This document shows positions 7,895 to 16,611 of a DNA stretch of 64,000 nt, one piece after another. Each line of letters opens with the position of its first letter. The stretch's first letter is position 1. The notes under the pieces were generated by a model, which was given only the letters and a program-made list of their open reading frames with translations, was not told the DNA's origin and did not search any database. This DNA comes from VRUE01 sp963742535 (GTDB lineage Bacteria > Actinomycetota > Thermoleophilia > Solirubrobacterales > 70-9), in NCBI GenBank assembly GCA_963742535.1, contig CAVUMC010000002.1, forward strand, positions 2,542,001-2,606,000. The letters are read 5' to 3'. A program made the position numbers and the translations under genes.

Positions 7895-8617
7895 CTACTT
7901 GAGGAAGCCTGTCTTTTCGACCGCCTTGAGCACTTCCGCGGCGGTGAAGGGGGTGTCGAAGGGGCCGTCGGGGGCGATCCCGGAGGGCTTGCCGGTCAGC
8001 AGCAGGCCGGCCACGGAGGCGTGGCGAGCCTCGATCGACCAAATCGAGAGCGCCGCGGCGATGTAGGCCGGGCTGGAGATGTTCAGCGCCTGGCCCGAGT
8101 AGGCGTGGACGCCGGTGTTCTCCAGGGCGACGGCGGTCTTGATGAAGGACGCTTCGCTCGAAGTGGTGGAGCCGAAGTCGACTTTGGGCGCGGCGACCGC
8201 CTTTGAGCCCAGCGCTTTCTTGAGGAAGGCGACGTGAGCATTCTCGTCCCGCGTCACCGTCTTCAGGAAGACCTGTGCCTGCCCGTCCTTGATGAATTTG
8301 CCCTTGCTTTGGTTGGCCGTCGCCTCGTTGTAGAAGGCGGCCTCGAGGTACTCGAGCGTGAGGGCGAAGTTGAGGACGCCGACGTCGCCTTTGCCGAACT
8401 TGGCCGGGGGGCGTCCCTTGCCCTTGGCCATCGCGGCCGCGGGGGTCAGGGCACCGATCAGCGCGCCGCCGCCGACGACGGCACCGCCTGCCATCCCCGC
8501 CTTCTTCAGGAAGCCGAGCCTGGTGTCGCCGGAGTCGAGGGTTTCGGCGGCATCATCGGCCGCCCGGCGGACCACGTCATCGACGTTGGTCTGCGCAAGT
8601 GTCTTGTCGGTTTCCAT
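7895..8617 (-). CDS. Exported ferritin-like domain protein
   Basis: A 240-residue protein. Residues 1-30 form an acidic lead; TRLGFLKKAGMAGGAVVGGGALIGALTPAAAMA (about 32-64) is a Tat-style signal sequence. The second Arg of the twin-Arg motif reads Leu. The mature part is a four-helix ferritin-like domain (Glu in LNFALTLEYLEAAFY, DENAHVAFLKKAL, and SIEARHASV). Such proteins are cell-surface or periplasmic; metal binding is inferred. Start ATG with AAGGAG upstream. It lies upstream of tatA/tatC and may be a client of that translocase. Confidence 0.83.
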   Translation of the reverse strand: METDKTLAQTNVDDVVRRAADDAAETLDSGDTRLGFLKKAGMAGGAVVGGGALIGALTPAAAMAKGKGRPPAKFGKGDVGVLNFALTLEYLEAAFYNEATANQSKGKFIKDGQAQVFLKTVTRDENAHVAFLKKALGSKAVAAPKVDFGSTTSSEASFIKTAVALENTGVHAYSGQALNISSPAYIAAALSIWSIEARHASVAGLLLTGKPSGIAPDGPFDTPFTAAEVLKAVEKTGFLK

Positions 8618-8631
8618 GGCGCTCCTTGTAG

Positions 8632-8644
8632 GGGTTTGACCCCA
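8632..8644 (-). promoter_or_regulatory. Small hairpin upstream of the ferritin-like gene ribosome site
   Basis: On the coding (minus) strand GGGG-TCAAA-CCCC forms a four-pair hairpin ending about six bases before the AAGGAG ribosome site of the ferritin-like gene. It could tune translation or be part of the promoter. Evidence is structural only. Confidence 0.25.
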
Positions 8645-8701
8645 ACTGCGAGATCCCCCCTTGGGCGGATCAATGGAGCGCCAGGTTTTAAGTTGTCGCC
8701 T

Positions 8702-8956
8702 CTAGCGTGTGGAGGCGCGTTTGCCCGCCGATCGGGCGGAGGAGACGAGGCCCCAGAAGGAGACGATCGCCCAGGCGCACTCGAGCAGGAGGAAGCCCCA
8801 CTGCGAGCCGCTGGCGGCGAGCACGGCGAGGATCAGTGAGCCAGCCAGGTTGAGGCCGAGGTAGAGGCGGGACTGCGGGTCGAGCCGCTCCATTTGGGCG
8901 GCGATGTAGGCGACGAGGATGAGCGCCGCGCCGATGACCTGGACGACTTGGTCCAC
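8702..8956 (-). CDS. Small CBU_0592-type membrane protein
   Basis: 84 residues from a GTG at 8956. Three hydrophobic helices with the pattern VIGAALILVAYIAAQMERLDPQSRLYLGLNLAGSLILA, then LLLECAWAIVSFWGLV, match the CBU_0592 family of small integral membrane proteins of unknown function. A longer reading from 9082 would overlap the neighbouring gene and has a non-native, Arg-rich start, so I reject it. It begins 2 bases after the DUF2855 stop, so the two are co-transcribed. Confidence 0.7.
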   Translation of the reverse strand: MDQVVQVIGAALILVAYIAAQMERLDPQSRLYLGLNLAGSLILAVLAASGSQWGFLLLECAWAIVSFWGLVSSARSAGKRASTR

Positions 8957-8958
8957 GC

Positions 8959-10032
8959 CTAGGCGAGGGCGATCACGTGGGCCGTTTTCGGATCGACCCG
9001 GCCCTCGAGGACCTCGAGGTAGGTGTCCTTGACGGCGTCGAAGCCGGAGCGATGGATCACCTCGAGCCAGCCGGCGGTCCACTCGCAGAAGGGATGCCAG
9101 GCCTCGGCGACGCGCTGCTCGAGGACAGCGGGTCCCCAGTCCTCGGAGCGCTTGTTGACCCGGTCCGGGGCGAAGAAGAAGGCGGGGGTCGGGCCGGGGA
9201 GCTCGCCCTCGGCGCCCGCGCCGAGCTCCTCCCAGTGTGAGGCGCCGACCGCCATGCTGTGGATCAGCTCGTCGCCGAAGTGGGTGTGAACCGCTCGGCG
9301 CACGGCGCCGTCGCCGGCGACGTCGACATAGGTGGCGGGACCGCGGTCGAGGCTGTCGATCTCCTCGTAGGTGACGGTGCGGCCGTAGATGCCGAGGCCC
9401 TCGACCAGCTCGACGTTGCGTGGCGAAGTGAGGCCGACCAGGTCGACCCCGTCGCGCCGCGAGAGCAGGAAGGCGGCGGCGATCGCGGTCTTGCTCGAAG
9501 CGCTTGAGATTACGATCGGGCCACGCTCGGCCAGGCCCTCATCGGCGAGCTGGTCGTCGATCAGGAAGGAGGTGAAGAAGAGCGGCCGCAGCAGCATCTG
9601 GATGTCCTCACTGTCGGCCCGATAGAAGGGGTCGCTGCCGGTGGCCAGGTAGCGGTGGTAGGCGGAGGGCAGCGCCTCGCGGTGGGGCGAGCGGTCGATG
9701 AAGCTGCCCCCCTCGACACTCGCCGGCGTGACCAACAGGTGAGACGAAGGTGGGAGGTAGCCATAGAGCCGGGTGCCAGGCTCAACACCATCGACCTCGC
9801 TCTGCTCAACCTCAGCAAACCCCCACATCGGTACCCGTCCCCAACTCTCTTCGGCGGGGAAGAAGTTCCAGTAGGACATCGCCTCTCCCATCACCGCGTA
9901 GGTGACGTTGTTGGCGGTGAGGCCGAAGCAATCGACTCGCAGCAGCGCCTGACCGGGACCGACCGCGGGGGTCTCCGAATCGGTGGTTCGGCACTCGCGC
10001 AGGTCATCCCGCTTAACGAGGAAGTCGCTCAT
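8959..10032 (-). CDS. DUF2855 family protein
   Basis: 357 residues from ATG at 10032 (a second ATG four codons upstream is possible). The N-terminal part resembles a degenerate medium-chain reductase fold (RVDCFGLTANNVTYAVMG, then WGFAEVEQSEVDGVEPGTRLYGYLPPSSHL). A nucleotide-binding-like segment GPIVISSASSKTAIAAAFLL is near residue 175. The family is annotated DUF2855; the reaction is unknown. It is transcribed divergently from the lipoprotein gene with under 20 bases between starts, so the two promoters must overlap coding sequence. Confidence 0.8.
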   Translation of the reverse strand: MSDFLVKRDDLRECRTTDSETPAVGPGQALLRVDCFGLTANNVTYAVMGEAMSYWNFFPAEESWGRVPMWGFAEVEQSEVDGVEPGTRLYGYLPPSSHLLVTPASVEGGSFIDRSPHREALPSAYHRYLATGSDPFYRADSEDIQMLLRPLFFTSFLIDDQLADEGLAERGPIVISSASSKTAIAAAFLLSRRDGVDLVGLTSPRNVELVEGLGIYGRTVTYEEIDSLDRGPATYVDVAGDGAVRRAVHTHFGDELIHSMAVGASHWEELGAGAEGELPGPTPAFFFAPDRVNKRSEDWGPAVLEQRVAEAWHPFCEWTAGWLEVIHRSGFDAVKDTYLEVLEGRVDPKTAHVIALA

Positions 10033-10050
10033 CGTGGAGACCATGCTCTC

Positions 10051-10539
10051 ATGTGGCGGGTGATCCGGGGAAGGGCAGTTGTGATCGTGGCTCTGTGGAC
10101 TGGAGTGCTCCTCCTCGCCGCCGGCTGCGGTGGGGCCAAGGACACGACGAGCGGCGAAGGCACAGCGAGTAGCGAAGAGCCAAAGGCGATCGAGCATTCC
10201 GTGCCCAAGCCCCACGAGAAGCCCGCCACGACCAAGCCCAGAGTACGAGTGGAGCCCTCGCGCTGCCCCAGTGGTCATCCGAGCTGCCGCAGCGCCGCGG
10301 GGGAAATCATCTACGTCGAGCGAGTCGATCCCGACGGCGATGGCGACGCCCATTTCGTCCTCCGTGACCCCCAGGGAATCACCCTGCGCGGCATCACCGT
10401 GATCGACGTCCGCAAGGACCTCCGCCCGCACCCACTGCCTGGAATCGGCGACACGATCAGCGCCGCCGGCCCAGTTCAAATCGGCTCCTACGGCCAGGAA
10501 CAGATCCACGCGCTCGAACTACACGTCGCCGGCGAGTAG
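10051..10539 (+). CDS. Putative lipoprotein
   Basis: 162 residues. The N-terminus MWRVIRGRAVVIVALWTGVLLLAAGCGG gives a basic n-region, hydrophobic core and lipobox (LAAGC, Cys about 26). A Ser/Thr/Pro/Lys-rich linker follows, then a domain with YVERVDPDGDGDAHFVLRD and ITLRGITVIDVRKDLRP, which looks like a small beta-barrel fold. An internal GTG at 10081 has a better ribosome site but would lose the basic n-region. Function unknown; anchored outside the membrane. Confidence 0.7.
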   Translation: MWRVIRGRAVVIVALWTGVLLLAAGCGGAKDTTSGEGTASSEEPKAIEHSVPKPHEKPATTKPRVRVEPSRCPSGHPSCRSAAGEIIYVERVDPDGDGDAHFVLRDPQGITLRGITVIDVRKDLRPHPLPGIGDTISAAGPVQIGSYGQEQIHALELHVAGE

Positions 10540-10637
10540 CTACGCCATCCGTTGACGGGCGTTGCGCACCGAGTGTTGATCTTGCAAGGATCGGCTTCGA
10601 TCTAAATCGCCAGAGCAATCAAGTGGAGGGGAGCCAC

Positions 10638-13600
10638 ATGGGCGGCGTGCGAGGTAGGTGGAAGGGTCTTGTGGGTGCTTCTTGTGGCGTGCTGGCCATA
10701 GGAGCTATTTGTTCATCGCCGGCGACAGCTTGGGCCACAGGACTGCCTTCGACGATCAGTTCCAACATGACGCTGACGAAAGCCGGTAGTCCTTACACCG
10801 GTGGCACCACGATCGAAGCGGGGGTGACCGTGACCGCAGAACCCGGTGCCGAAGTTCGCGAGGGCTACGGCACACCGATCAACGTCAACGGAACGCTGAA
10901 AGTCGAAGGAACGAGTGAAGACCCGGTCGTCTTCACCTCTGAAAGCGGCGAAGGGTATTTCGCTTGGGCCGGACTGGTTTTCAAACCCGGCAGCGGCTCC
11001 TCCGTGCTCGAGCATGCAGTCGTTCGCTATGCAGGCCAGGGAAGCTCGCCGGCGATCGAAATCAAGAAATCCTCCCCGACGATCGAACACTCGGTGATTC
11101 GCGACGACAACTACGGCGGGATTCGAATGCCCGAAGGCGGATCTCCTGAGATCGCCCACAACACGTTCATCAACACTGGCGGTTTTGGCGCCGTCTACTA
11201 CAACTCAAACGAAGAATCGTCGGGCGAAGTCAACATCCACGACAACACGATCGAAGGCGGCTATGACAGCGGGATCGCCGTCTATGAGAGCGGTCCCGTG
11301 GTTGGCGCCTCGGTAGGCGGAAACCTCGTCAAGGGGACCACCGGCGTAGACGCAGCAATCAGGTACACCGGCGATGAAATCCCTGCCGATCTCGATGAGA
11401 ACACGCTGGAAGAAAATAAAGTCAATGCAATGTCCGTCGGCGGCACGGTCAGCAAATCGGCGACCTGGACTGATCACGGCTACCCGTTCCTTCTCGATGG
11501 AGAATTGACCGTCGGGTCCAAAGCGACCCTCAACCTCGGGCCGGGCTTTACGACTAAGAGCAGCTTTTGGCCCCTCACCGTCAACGGCACGCTGAAAGCC
11601 GAAGGGACGGGCGAAGACCCGGTCCTCTTCACCTCCCAAAAAGAAGACGCGTATTTCAATTGGATGGGATTGGTCTTCAAGCCCGGCAGCGGTGCTTCTG
11701 TTCTCGATCACGCCGCGGTGCGCTACGTCGGCAGGTACGGGTATTGGGCGGCAGGCATCGAAGTCAAAAAATCCTCGCCCACGATTGAACATTCGACGAT
11801 CAGCAACAACAACTACGGCGGTATCTACATACCTGAAGGCGGCTCGCCAGAGATCGCTGATAACACCTTCCTCTACAACGGCGGCTCCGCCGCCGTCTAC
11901 TACAACTCAAACGAAGAATCCTCGGGCGAAGTCAACATCCACGACAACACGATCAAAGGCGGTTACGACAGCGGCATCGCCGTTTATGCGAGCGGATCCG
12001 TGAAAGGCACCTCATTGGGCGGGAACACGGTCGAAGGGGCCGAAGGCGTCGATGCCGCGATCAGGTACGGCGGAGCCGAAATCCCCGCCGACCTGGACGA
12101 GAACACGCTGAAAGAAAACAAAATCAACGCGATCGCCATCAGCGGCACGATCAAGAAATCGATGACCTGGACCGATCACGGCTATCCGTTCCTGCTCGAA
12201 TATGACGTGACCGTCGGCCCCGAAGCGACCCTCAGCATTGGCCCTGGGTTCACGATCAAGAGCCAGAGCTGGTGGTCGATCCTCGTCAAAGGGACGTTGA
12301 AAGCCGAAGGGAGTCCGGGGAAACCGGTCCTCTTCACGACCAGCACCGGCTACAACTGGCCCGGGATCTTCTTCGAACCGGGCAGCGGTGCGTCCGTCCT
12401 CGACGAAGTCGAAGTGGCCAAGGCGGGCAAAGCCTGGGGCTCGGCGATCCAAATCGAGGAATCCTCCCCGCGCATCACCCATTCGGTGATTCGCGAAAGC
12501 ACCAACCTGGGAATCCTCGTGATGAGCGGCGGCTCTCCGGAGATCGATCACAACACGATCACTCACAGCGGCACCGGCATCTACTACGCGACCGCGGAAG
12601 GCAACCCGGGGGCGATCGACATTCACGACAACGTCCTCGAATACGGCTACGGCACCGGGGCGGCGATCTACGTCAGCGCCTCCGGCAGCTGGGGGGAAAA
12701 CGTCGAACCGATCAGCCTCGGCGACAACACGATCAGCTACGGGCAGGGCAACGGCATCTCCTACGAAGGCGGGGAGATTCCACCCGACATAGATGACAAC
12801 GACCTTGTCTCAAATAAAGAAGACACGATCACCCTGAGCGGGGTCTTGGGGCAGTCGGCAACCTGGACCGACCACGGCTTCCCGATCGTGGTCTTGAGCT
12901 CCGGCCTCGAAATCGCCAGCCCCGCAACTCTCACAGCAACTCAAGGGCTTGCCATCCAGGGCGGTGGCCCGATCACGGTCGATGGCACGCTCAACGCGGA
13001 AGGAAGCGAAGACGCCCCAGTGGCTTTCGAACCTCGTGGCTCTGAAAAATGGAGCGGCCTGATCTTCGAACCTGGCAGTGGTGCATCTCTTCTGGATTAC
13101 GCCGAAGTGGTCAAGGCTGGCTACAGCGGCTGGAGCTCGGCCCCGGCGATCACGATCAACAAATCGTCGCCGACGATCGAAAACTCGATGCTGCGCGAAA
13201 ACCCCTACCAGGCGATCTTCGTGAAAGAAGGAAGCCCGACGATCGAATCCAACCTCTTCCGCGGCAACCCCTACGGGCTCATCTACGAAGGCGAAGGGAC
13301 GCTTTCGGCGCCAAACAACGACTGGCAGTGCAACCCCGAATCGAAAAGCTGCGGAAACCTGGTCAGCGAAAACGTCGAATGGAAACCAACCGCCTCGCTC
13401 GAAGAACGCAAACGCCCCTGCGTTCCCGGTTCGGCTCATCCCGGCCCTCGAAAAGACTGCTTGCTCTATCGCTACCAGCCCGAGATGAAGCTCACCGATG
13501 ACGAGAACTTCCATCCCTCCTCGGCGGCCATGATTCTCGAAAACTGGGGAAACGAAAATGGCCTTTGGAGTGAATGGAAAGCGGGTGGAGAGTACGGAAA

Positions 13601-14384
13601 TGAACTTTGGAACATGGACCCTCCGGGCGAATGGCTCTCCGAAGCGGGGCCGGGCTTTCACGGAGGCGCACACCTCGACCTCTCGGCCCTCGGGTCGATA
13701 TATCCCGGCGGCAAACGAGAAGCGAGCGACAACGACTGGATCGATGAGGTCAACCCACCGGGGCAGGGCTATGCCGGGGTGGCGGAAGGCCTGGAAGGCC
13801 GGGGCTATGCCGATCACGCCTACGGCATTCTCATCAACGAAGGCGGCAAGATTTGGCTCCAGTATTGGTACTTCTACTACTACGATGATTTCGGGTATGC
13901 GGCCCTGGGCGAACACGAGGGAGACTGGGAGTCGGTGGAGATCGGGCTTGACGAAGATCTCAAACCGGAAGTGTTCGTCTACTCCCAGCACAAACGTGCG
14001 GTCAAGTGCTACGTCGAGGACGAAGAAGCCGATGTGACCGAAGGGGGAGCACCGATCGTCTATGTGGCCCGCGGGTCGCACGCAAACTATCCGGAGGCGG
14101 GTGAGTATTTAACTGAAGTCTCTTTCAACCCAGATGAGGCGTGGGGCAAAGGAGACACCGTTAAACCGCGCTTGGAGAATCTTGGGCGCACCCAGCCGAG
14201 CTGGCTTGAATGGCCGGGTCATTGGGGGGGCTCCTATGCTTCCAATGAACTCGAGTCAGACAGTCCGACGGGTCCCGCATTCGGTCACGAACAGTGGAGC
14301 TCGCCCGAGGGATACGCCGATGGTGCTGAAGACTGTCGCCGCGGGAACACCGAAGACGAGGAAGTCGAACGCGGGCACGGATAG
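10638..14384 (+). CDS. Secreted right-handed beta-helix repeat protein with Vps62-like C-terminus
   Basis: 1248 residues from ATG at 10638, chosen because GGAGGGGAG lies just before it. A signal peptide ends near ATAWATG. Four long units follow, each about 230 residues in the first three (starts near 10,785, 11,461, 12,166 and 12,856). Units contain 'NVNGTLKVEGT..DPVVFTS', 'VFKPGSGSSVLEHA', 'KSSPTIEHS' and end with a 'TWTDHGYPFLL' seam. These are typical parallel beta-helix rungs. The last 300 residues differ: LQYWYFYYYDDFGY, GEHEGDWESVEIGL, APIVYVARGSHANYP resembles the Vps62/DUF946 domain. Codons carry many A/T-rich Asn, Lys and Glu triplets compared with neighbours. Likely a cell-surface protein; ligand unknown. 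Confidence 0.85.
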   Translation: MGGVRGRWKGLVGASCGVLAIGAICSSPATAWATGLPSTISSNMTLTKAGSPYTGGTTIEAGVTVTAEPGAEVREGYGTPINVNGTLKVEGTSEDPVVFTSESGEGYFAWAGLVFKPGSGSSVLEHAVVRYAGQGSSPAIEIKKSSPTIEHSVIRDDNYGGIRMPEGGSPEIAHNTFINTGGFGAVYYNSNEESSGEVNIHDNTIEGGYDSGIAVYESGPVVGASVGGNLVKGTTGVDAAIRYTGDEIPADLDENTLEENKVNAMSVGGTVSKSATWTDHGYPFLLDGELTVGSKATLNLGPGFTTKSSFWPLTVNGTLKAEGTGEDPVLFTSQKEDAYFNWMGLVFKPGSGASVLDHAAVRYVGRYGYWAAGIEVKKSSPTIEHSTISNNNYGGIYIPEGGSPEIADNTFLYNGGSAAVYYNSNEESSGEVNIHDNTIKGGYDSGIAVYASGSVKGTSLGGNTVEGAEGVDAAIRYGGAEIPADLDENTLKENKINAIAISGTIKKSMTWTDHGYPFLLEYDVTVGPEATLSIGPGFTIKSQSWWSILVKGTLKAEGSPGKPVLFTTSTGYNWPGIFFEPGSGASVLDEVEVAKAGKAWGSAIQIEESSPRITHSVIRESTNLGILVMSGGSPEIDHNTITHSGTGIYYATAEGNPGAIDIHDNVLEYGYGTGAAIYVSASGSWGENVEPISLGDNTISYGQGNGISYEGGEIPPDIDDNDLVSNKEDTITLSGVLGQSATWTDHGFPIVVLSSGLEIASPATLTATQGLAIQGGGPITVDGTLNAEGSEDAPVAFEPRGSEKWSGLIFEPGSGASLLDYAEVVKAGYSGWSSAPAITINKSSPTIENSMLRENPYQAIFVKEGSPTIESNLFRGNPYGLIYEGEGTLSAPNNDWQCNPESKSCGNLVSENVEWKPTASLEERKRPCVPGSAHPGPRKDCLLYRYQPEMKLTDDENFHPSSAAMILENWGNENGLWSEWKAGGEYGNELWNMDPPGEWLSEAGPGFHGGAHLDLSALGSIYPGGKREASDNDWIDEVNPPGQGYAGVAEGLEGRGYADHAYGILINEGGKIWLQYWYFYYYDDFGYAALGEHEGDWESVEIGLDEDLKPEVFVYSQHKRAVKCYVEDEEADVTEGGAPIVYVARGSHANYPEAGEYLTEVSFNPDEAWGKGDTVKPRLENLGRTQPSWLEWPGHWGGSYASNELESDSPTGPAFGHEQWSSPEGYADGAEDCRRGNTEDEEVERGHG

Positions 14385-14588
14385 CCAGAGTTCAGGCGCC
14401 CCAGTAGTGGCCCTGGATGCAAGGGCAGCCGATCCTTAGGCAATCCATAGCTGGGCTACAGAAAGGCGGCCTAGCTTGGTCGCATGACGCGGAAGGACTC
14501 ATATGCCCAGGTCCTCGAGTCGCTGGTCGCCGAGGCGACGCACGGAGTGCTTGCGGCGCGGCCGGTTCCGAGTGAGGTCCGGGAGGTG

Positions 14589-15026
14589 TCAGGCGACAGC
14601 GCGCCGGAGAAAGTCAATTTGGTGCTGCTTGCGCATGATCATGTGCTCGAGCAGGTGCTCGAGCGCCTCTGAGCGGCCCTCGCGACCGGTCGGCTCGATC
14701 GAATCCTGCAGCGCTTCGACGACTTCTTCCTCGCACGCGATCAGCCAGAGCAGGGCGTCGGCGGCCTGCTCCTCGAAGCGAAGCTCGGCGACCTCGGTGG
14801 TCGGCTGGCCGCCGAAGGAGACGATCTTTTCGATCAGTTGGCGGACCCCGTTCAACTCTTCGTCGCCGAAGCCGGTCAGGCGTGGGCTGAGGGCCTGCGC
14901 TTCCAATCCGAGCAGGCTGGCGGCGACGATCGAATACTGGAGCGCGGAGCGGTACTGATGGCGCAGCGCGGCATTGAGGCGCTTGATCGCCAGCTCCTCA
15001 TCCAGCCGCTCTTCTTGCTCGGGCAT
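14589..15026 (-). CDS. Ferritin-like (bacterioferritin-family) protein
   Basis: 145 residues predicted as a helical bundle: LIKRLNAALRHQYRSALQYSIVAASLLG-like first helices, then ELNGVRQLIEKIVSFGGQPT, the signature turn of bacterioferritin-type proteins. FEEQAADALLWLIACEEEVVEALQ and HLLEHMIMRKQHQIDFL complete the bundle. Some canonical iron ligands are replaced, so ferroxidase activity is uncertain. It is transcribed divergently from the YihY gene, 75 bases apart. Confidence 0.72.
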   Translation of the reverse strand: MPEQEERLDEELAIKRLNAALRHQYRSALQYSIVAASLLGLEAQALSPRLTGFGDEELNGVRQLIEKIVSFGGQPTTEVAELRFEEQAADALLWLIACEEEVVEALQDSIEPTGREGRSEALEHLLEHMIMRKQHQIDFLRRAVA

Positions 15027-15101
15027 CGTTCGGCTCTACCCAGTTCGATCTCCGCACAATCGCGCCGGGATAACGGCTCGGATTTCGGGTAGCCCCCAGA
15101 C

Positions 15102-16085
15102 GTGGAGGGAAACGAGACAACTGGGGCTAGCGGTCCCGTGCGTAGGGACTACCGGCCTGAGGGGGCCGCGCCCAACCCCGGCACCTGGGCGACGCTGAAG
15201 CGAACGGTGCGGGAGTTCCAGGAGGACAACCTCACCGATTGGGCGGCGGCGCTGACCTACTACGGGCTGCTTTCGCTCTTCCCGGCACTGATCGCGATGG
15301 TCTCACTGCTCGGCTTGTTCGGCGATCCGAAGACGACGACGGCCAGCTTGACCGAAATCATCACCTCGATCGGGCCGCAATCGGCGGCGGAAACGTTCGA
15401 AGGGCCGATCGACTCGATCGTTTCCAATCAGAGCGCGGCGGGCTTTGCCTTCGTCTTCGGCCTGCTGGTGGCGCTCTGGTCGGCCTCCGGCTACATCGGC
15501 GCCTTCATGCGCGCCTCCAACGTGATCTACGAGACGCCCGAGGGCCGCCCCTTCTGGAAATTGCGACCGCTGCAGCTCGCGGTGACGCTGGCGATGATCC
15601 TCTCGATGGTGCTGCTCGCGCTGGGGCTGGTGCTGACCGGGCCGGTGGTCGAAGCCATTGCCGGGCCGGTGGGACTCAGCGACACGGCGGTGGATATCTG
15701 GAACGTTGCCAAGTGGCCGGCAATGGTGGCGCTCTTTGTCTTCACGGTCGATCTCCTCTACTACGCCTCGCCGAACGTGAAGCTGCGCGGCTTTCGCTGG
15801 GTCACGCCCGGTTGCTTGGTGGCAATGGTCGCCTGGGCGATCGTCTCGGCCGCCTTTGCCTTCTACGTCTCCAACTTCGGCTCCTACGACAAGACCTACG
15901 GAACGCTGGGCGGCCTGATCGCCCTGCTCGTCTGGTTCTGGATTAGCAACCTGGCGATCCTCTTTGGCCATCAGCTCAACGCTGAGCGCGAGCGCAGCGC
16001 CGAGATCGAAGAGGGCCTGCCGCGGGCCGAGAAGGAGATCCAGCTCGAGCCGAGAGAAGAACCCAAGGAGCAGCAGACGACCTGA
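15102..16085 (+). CDS. YihY/BrkB family membrane protein
   Basis: 327 residues with about six membrane segments. Family landmarks: TVREFQEDNLTDWAAALTYYGLLSLFPALIAMVSLLGLFG (about 35-74), LWSASGYIGAFMRASNVIYETPEGRPFWKLRPLQL (125-160), and YDKTYGTLGGLIALLVWFWISNLAILFGHQLNAE near 265-298. The charged tail is cytoplasmic. The family was once called RNase BN in error; its transport or envelope role is unresolved. Start is GTG at 15102. Confidence 0.88.
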   Translation: MEGNETTGASGPVRRDYRPEGAAPNPGTWATLKRTVREFQEDNLTDWAAALTYYGLLSLFPALIAMVSLLGLFGDPKTTTASLTEIITSIGPQSAAETFEGPIDSIVSNQSAAGFAFVFGLLVALWSASGYIGAFMRASNVIYETPEGRPFWKLRPLQLAVTLAMILSMVLLALGLVLTGPVVEAIAGPVGLSDTAVDIWNVAKWPAMVALFVFTVDLLYYASPNVKLRGFRWVTPGCLVAMVAWAIVSAAFAFYVSNFGSYDKTYGTLGGLIALLVWFWISNLAILFGHQLNAERERSAEIEEGLPRAEKEIQLEPREEPKEQQTT

Positions 16086-16095
16086 GGCCGCTGGA

Positions 16096-16581
16096 TCAGT
16101 CGGCTGGGCGCAGGTGGGTCACCTTGAAGCCATGCTCGCGCTCGAGCCGCTCCGTGATCAGCGAGCGGTGGCAGGCCTCCGGGTCGCGCTCGACGCAGAG
16201 CAGTGCCGGCAGCTCCGTCTCGGCAATGTCGAACAAGGGGGCGAGGTCGGCGATGGCGAGGATCTCCTCGCCGTATCGGCGCGAGTACTCGGGGGCGAGG
16301 TGGGTGCGTGATCGCTTGCCCTCGCCGATGCGATCGTCCTCGCGGTACTGGACCTGGCGCAGCTCGGTCGTCGGCGCAAGCTCCGGTAGGTGGACGTAGC
16401 CGAAGCTGGCCTCGGCCAGTGAGGCCTGCAGGCGTTTGGAGTTGGCCCAGGCGTACTCGGGCCCCCGCACGCCGCGCCGTTGCCTGACGTCGACAACCGT
16501 GCCGACGCCGGCAGTCTTCAACGTGCCGAGAAAGCCCTCGAGGTCGAACCCATAGATTCCGATCGTGGCGACGGCGGGCAC
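16096..16581 (-). CDS. DUF488 domain protein
   Basis: 161 residues with the DUF488 pattern: ATIGIYGFDLEGFLGTLK, VVDVRQRRGVRGPEYAW, FGYVHLPELAPT, and the C-terminal LLCVERDPEACHRSLITERL with its conserved Cys-His. The family is small and uncharacterised, and the conserved Cys/Arg pocket suggests a nucleotide- or anion-binding role. It lies 30 bases downstream of the large repeat-protein gene, perhaps in the same transcript, and converges on the YihY gene. Confidence 0.85.
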   Translation of the reverse strand: MPAVATIGIYGFDLEGFLGTLKTAGVGTVVDVRQRRGVRGPEYAWANSKRLQASLAEASFGYVHLPELAPTTELRQVQYREDDRIGEGKRSRTHLAPEYSRRYGEEILAIADLAPLFDIAETELPALLCVERDPEACHRSLITERLEREHGFKVTHLRPAD

Positions 16582-16611
16582 CAGCAGATGGTCTCACTCC
16601 GGGGCTGCGGG

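Noticed and set aside
9655..10050. Extending the lipoprotein gene upstream to 9655
   Set aside because: The extra 130 residues are antisense to the DUF2855 gene and would bury the clear lipoprotein signal peptide inside the protein.
14484..14672. A 62-residue rightward open frame after the beta-helix gene
   Set aside because: No ribosome site, no recognisable motif, and 84 bases overlap the well-supported ferritin-like gene on the other strand. Its first half has plausible codon use, so a small gene is not excluded.
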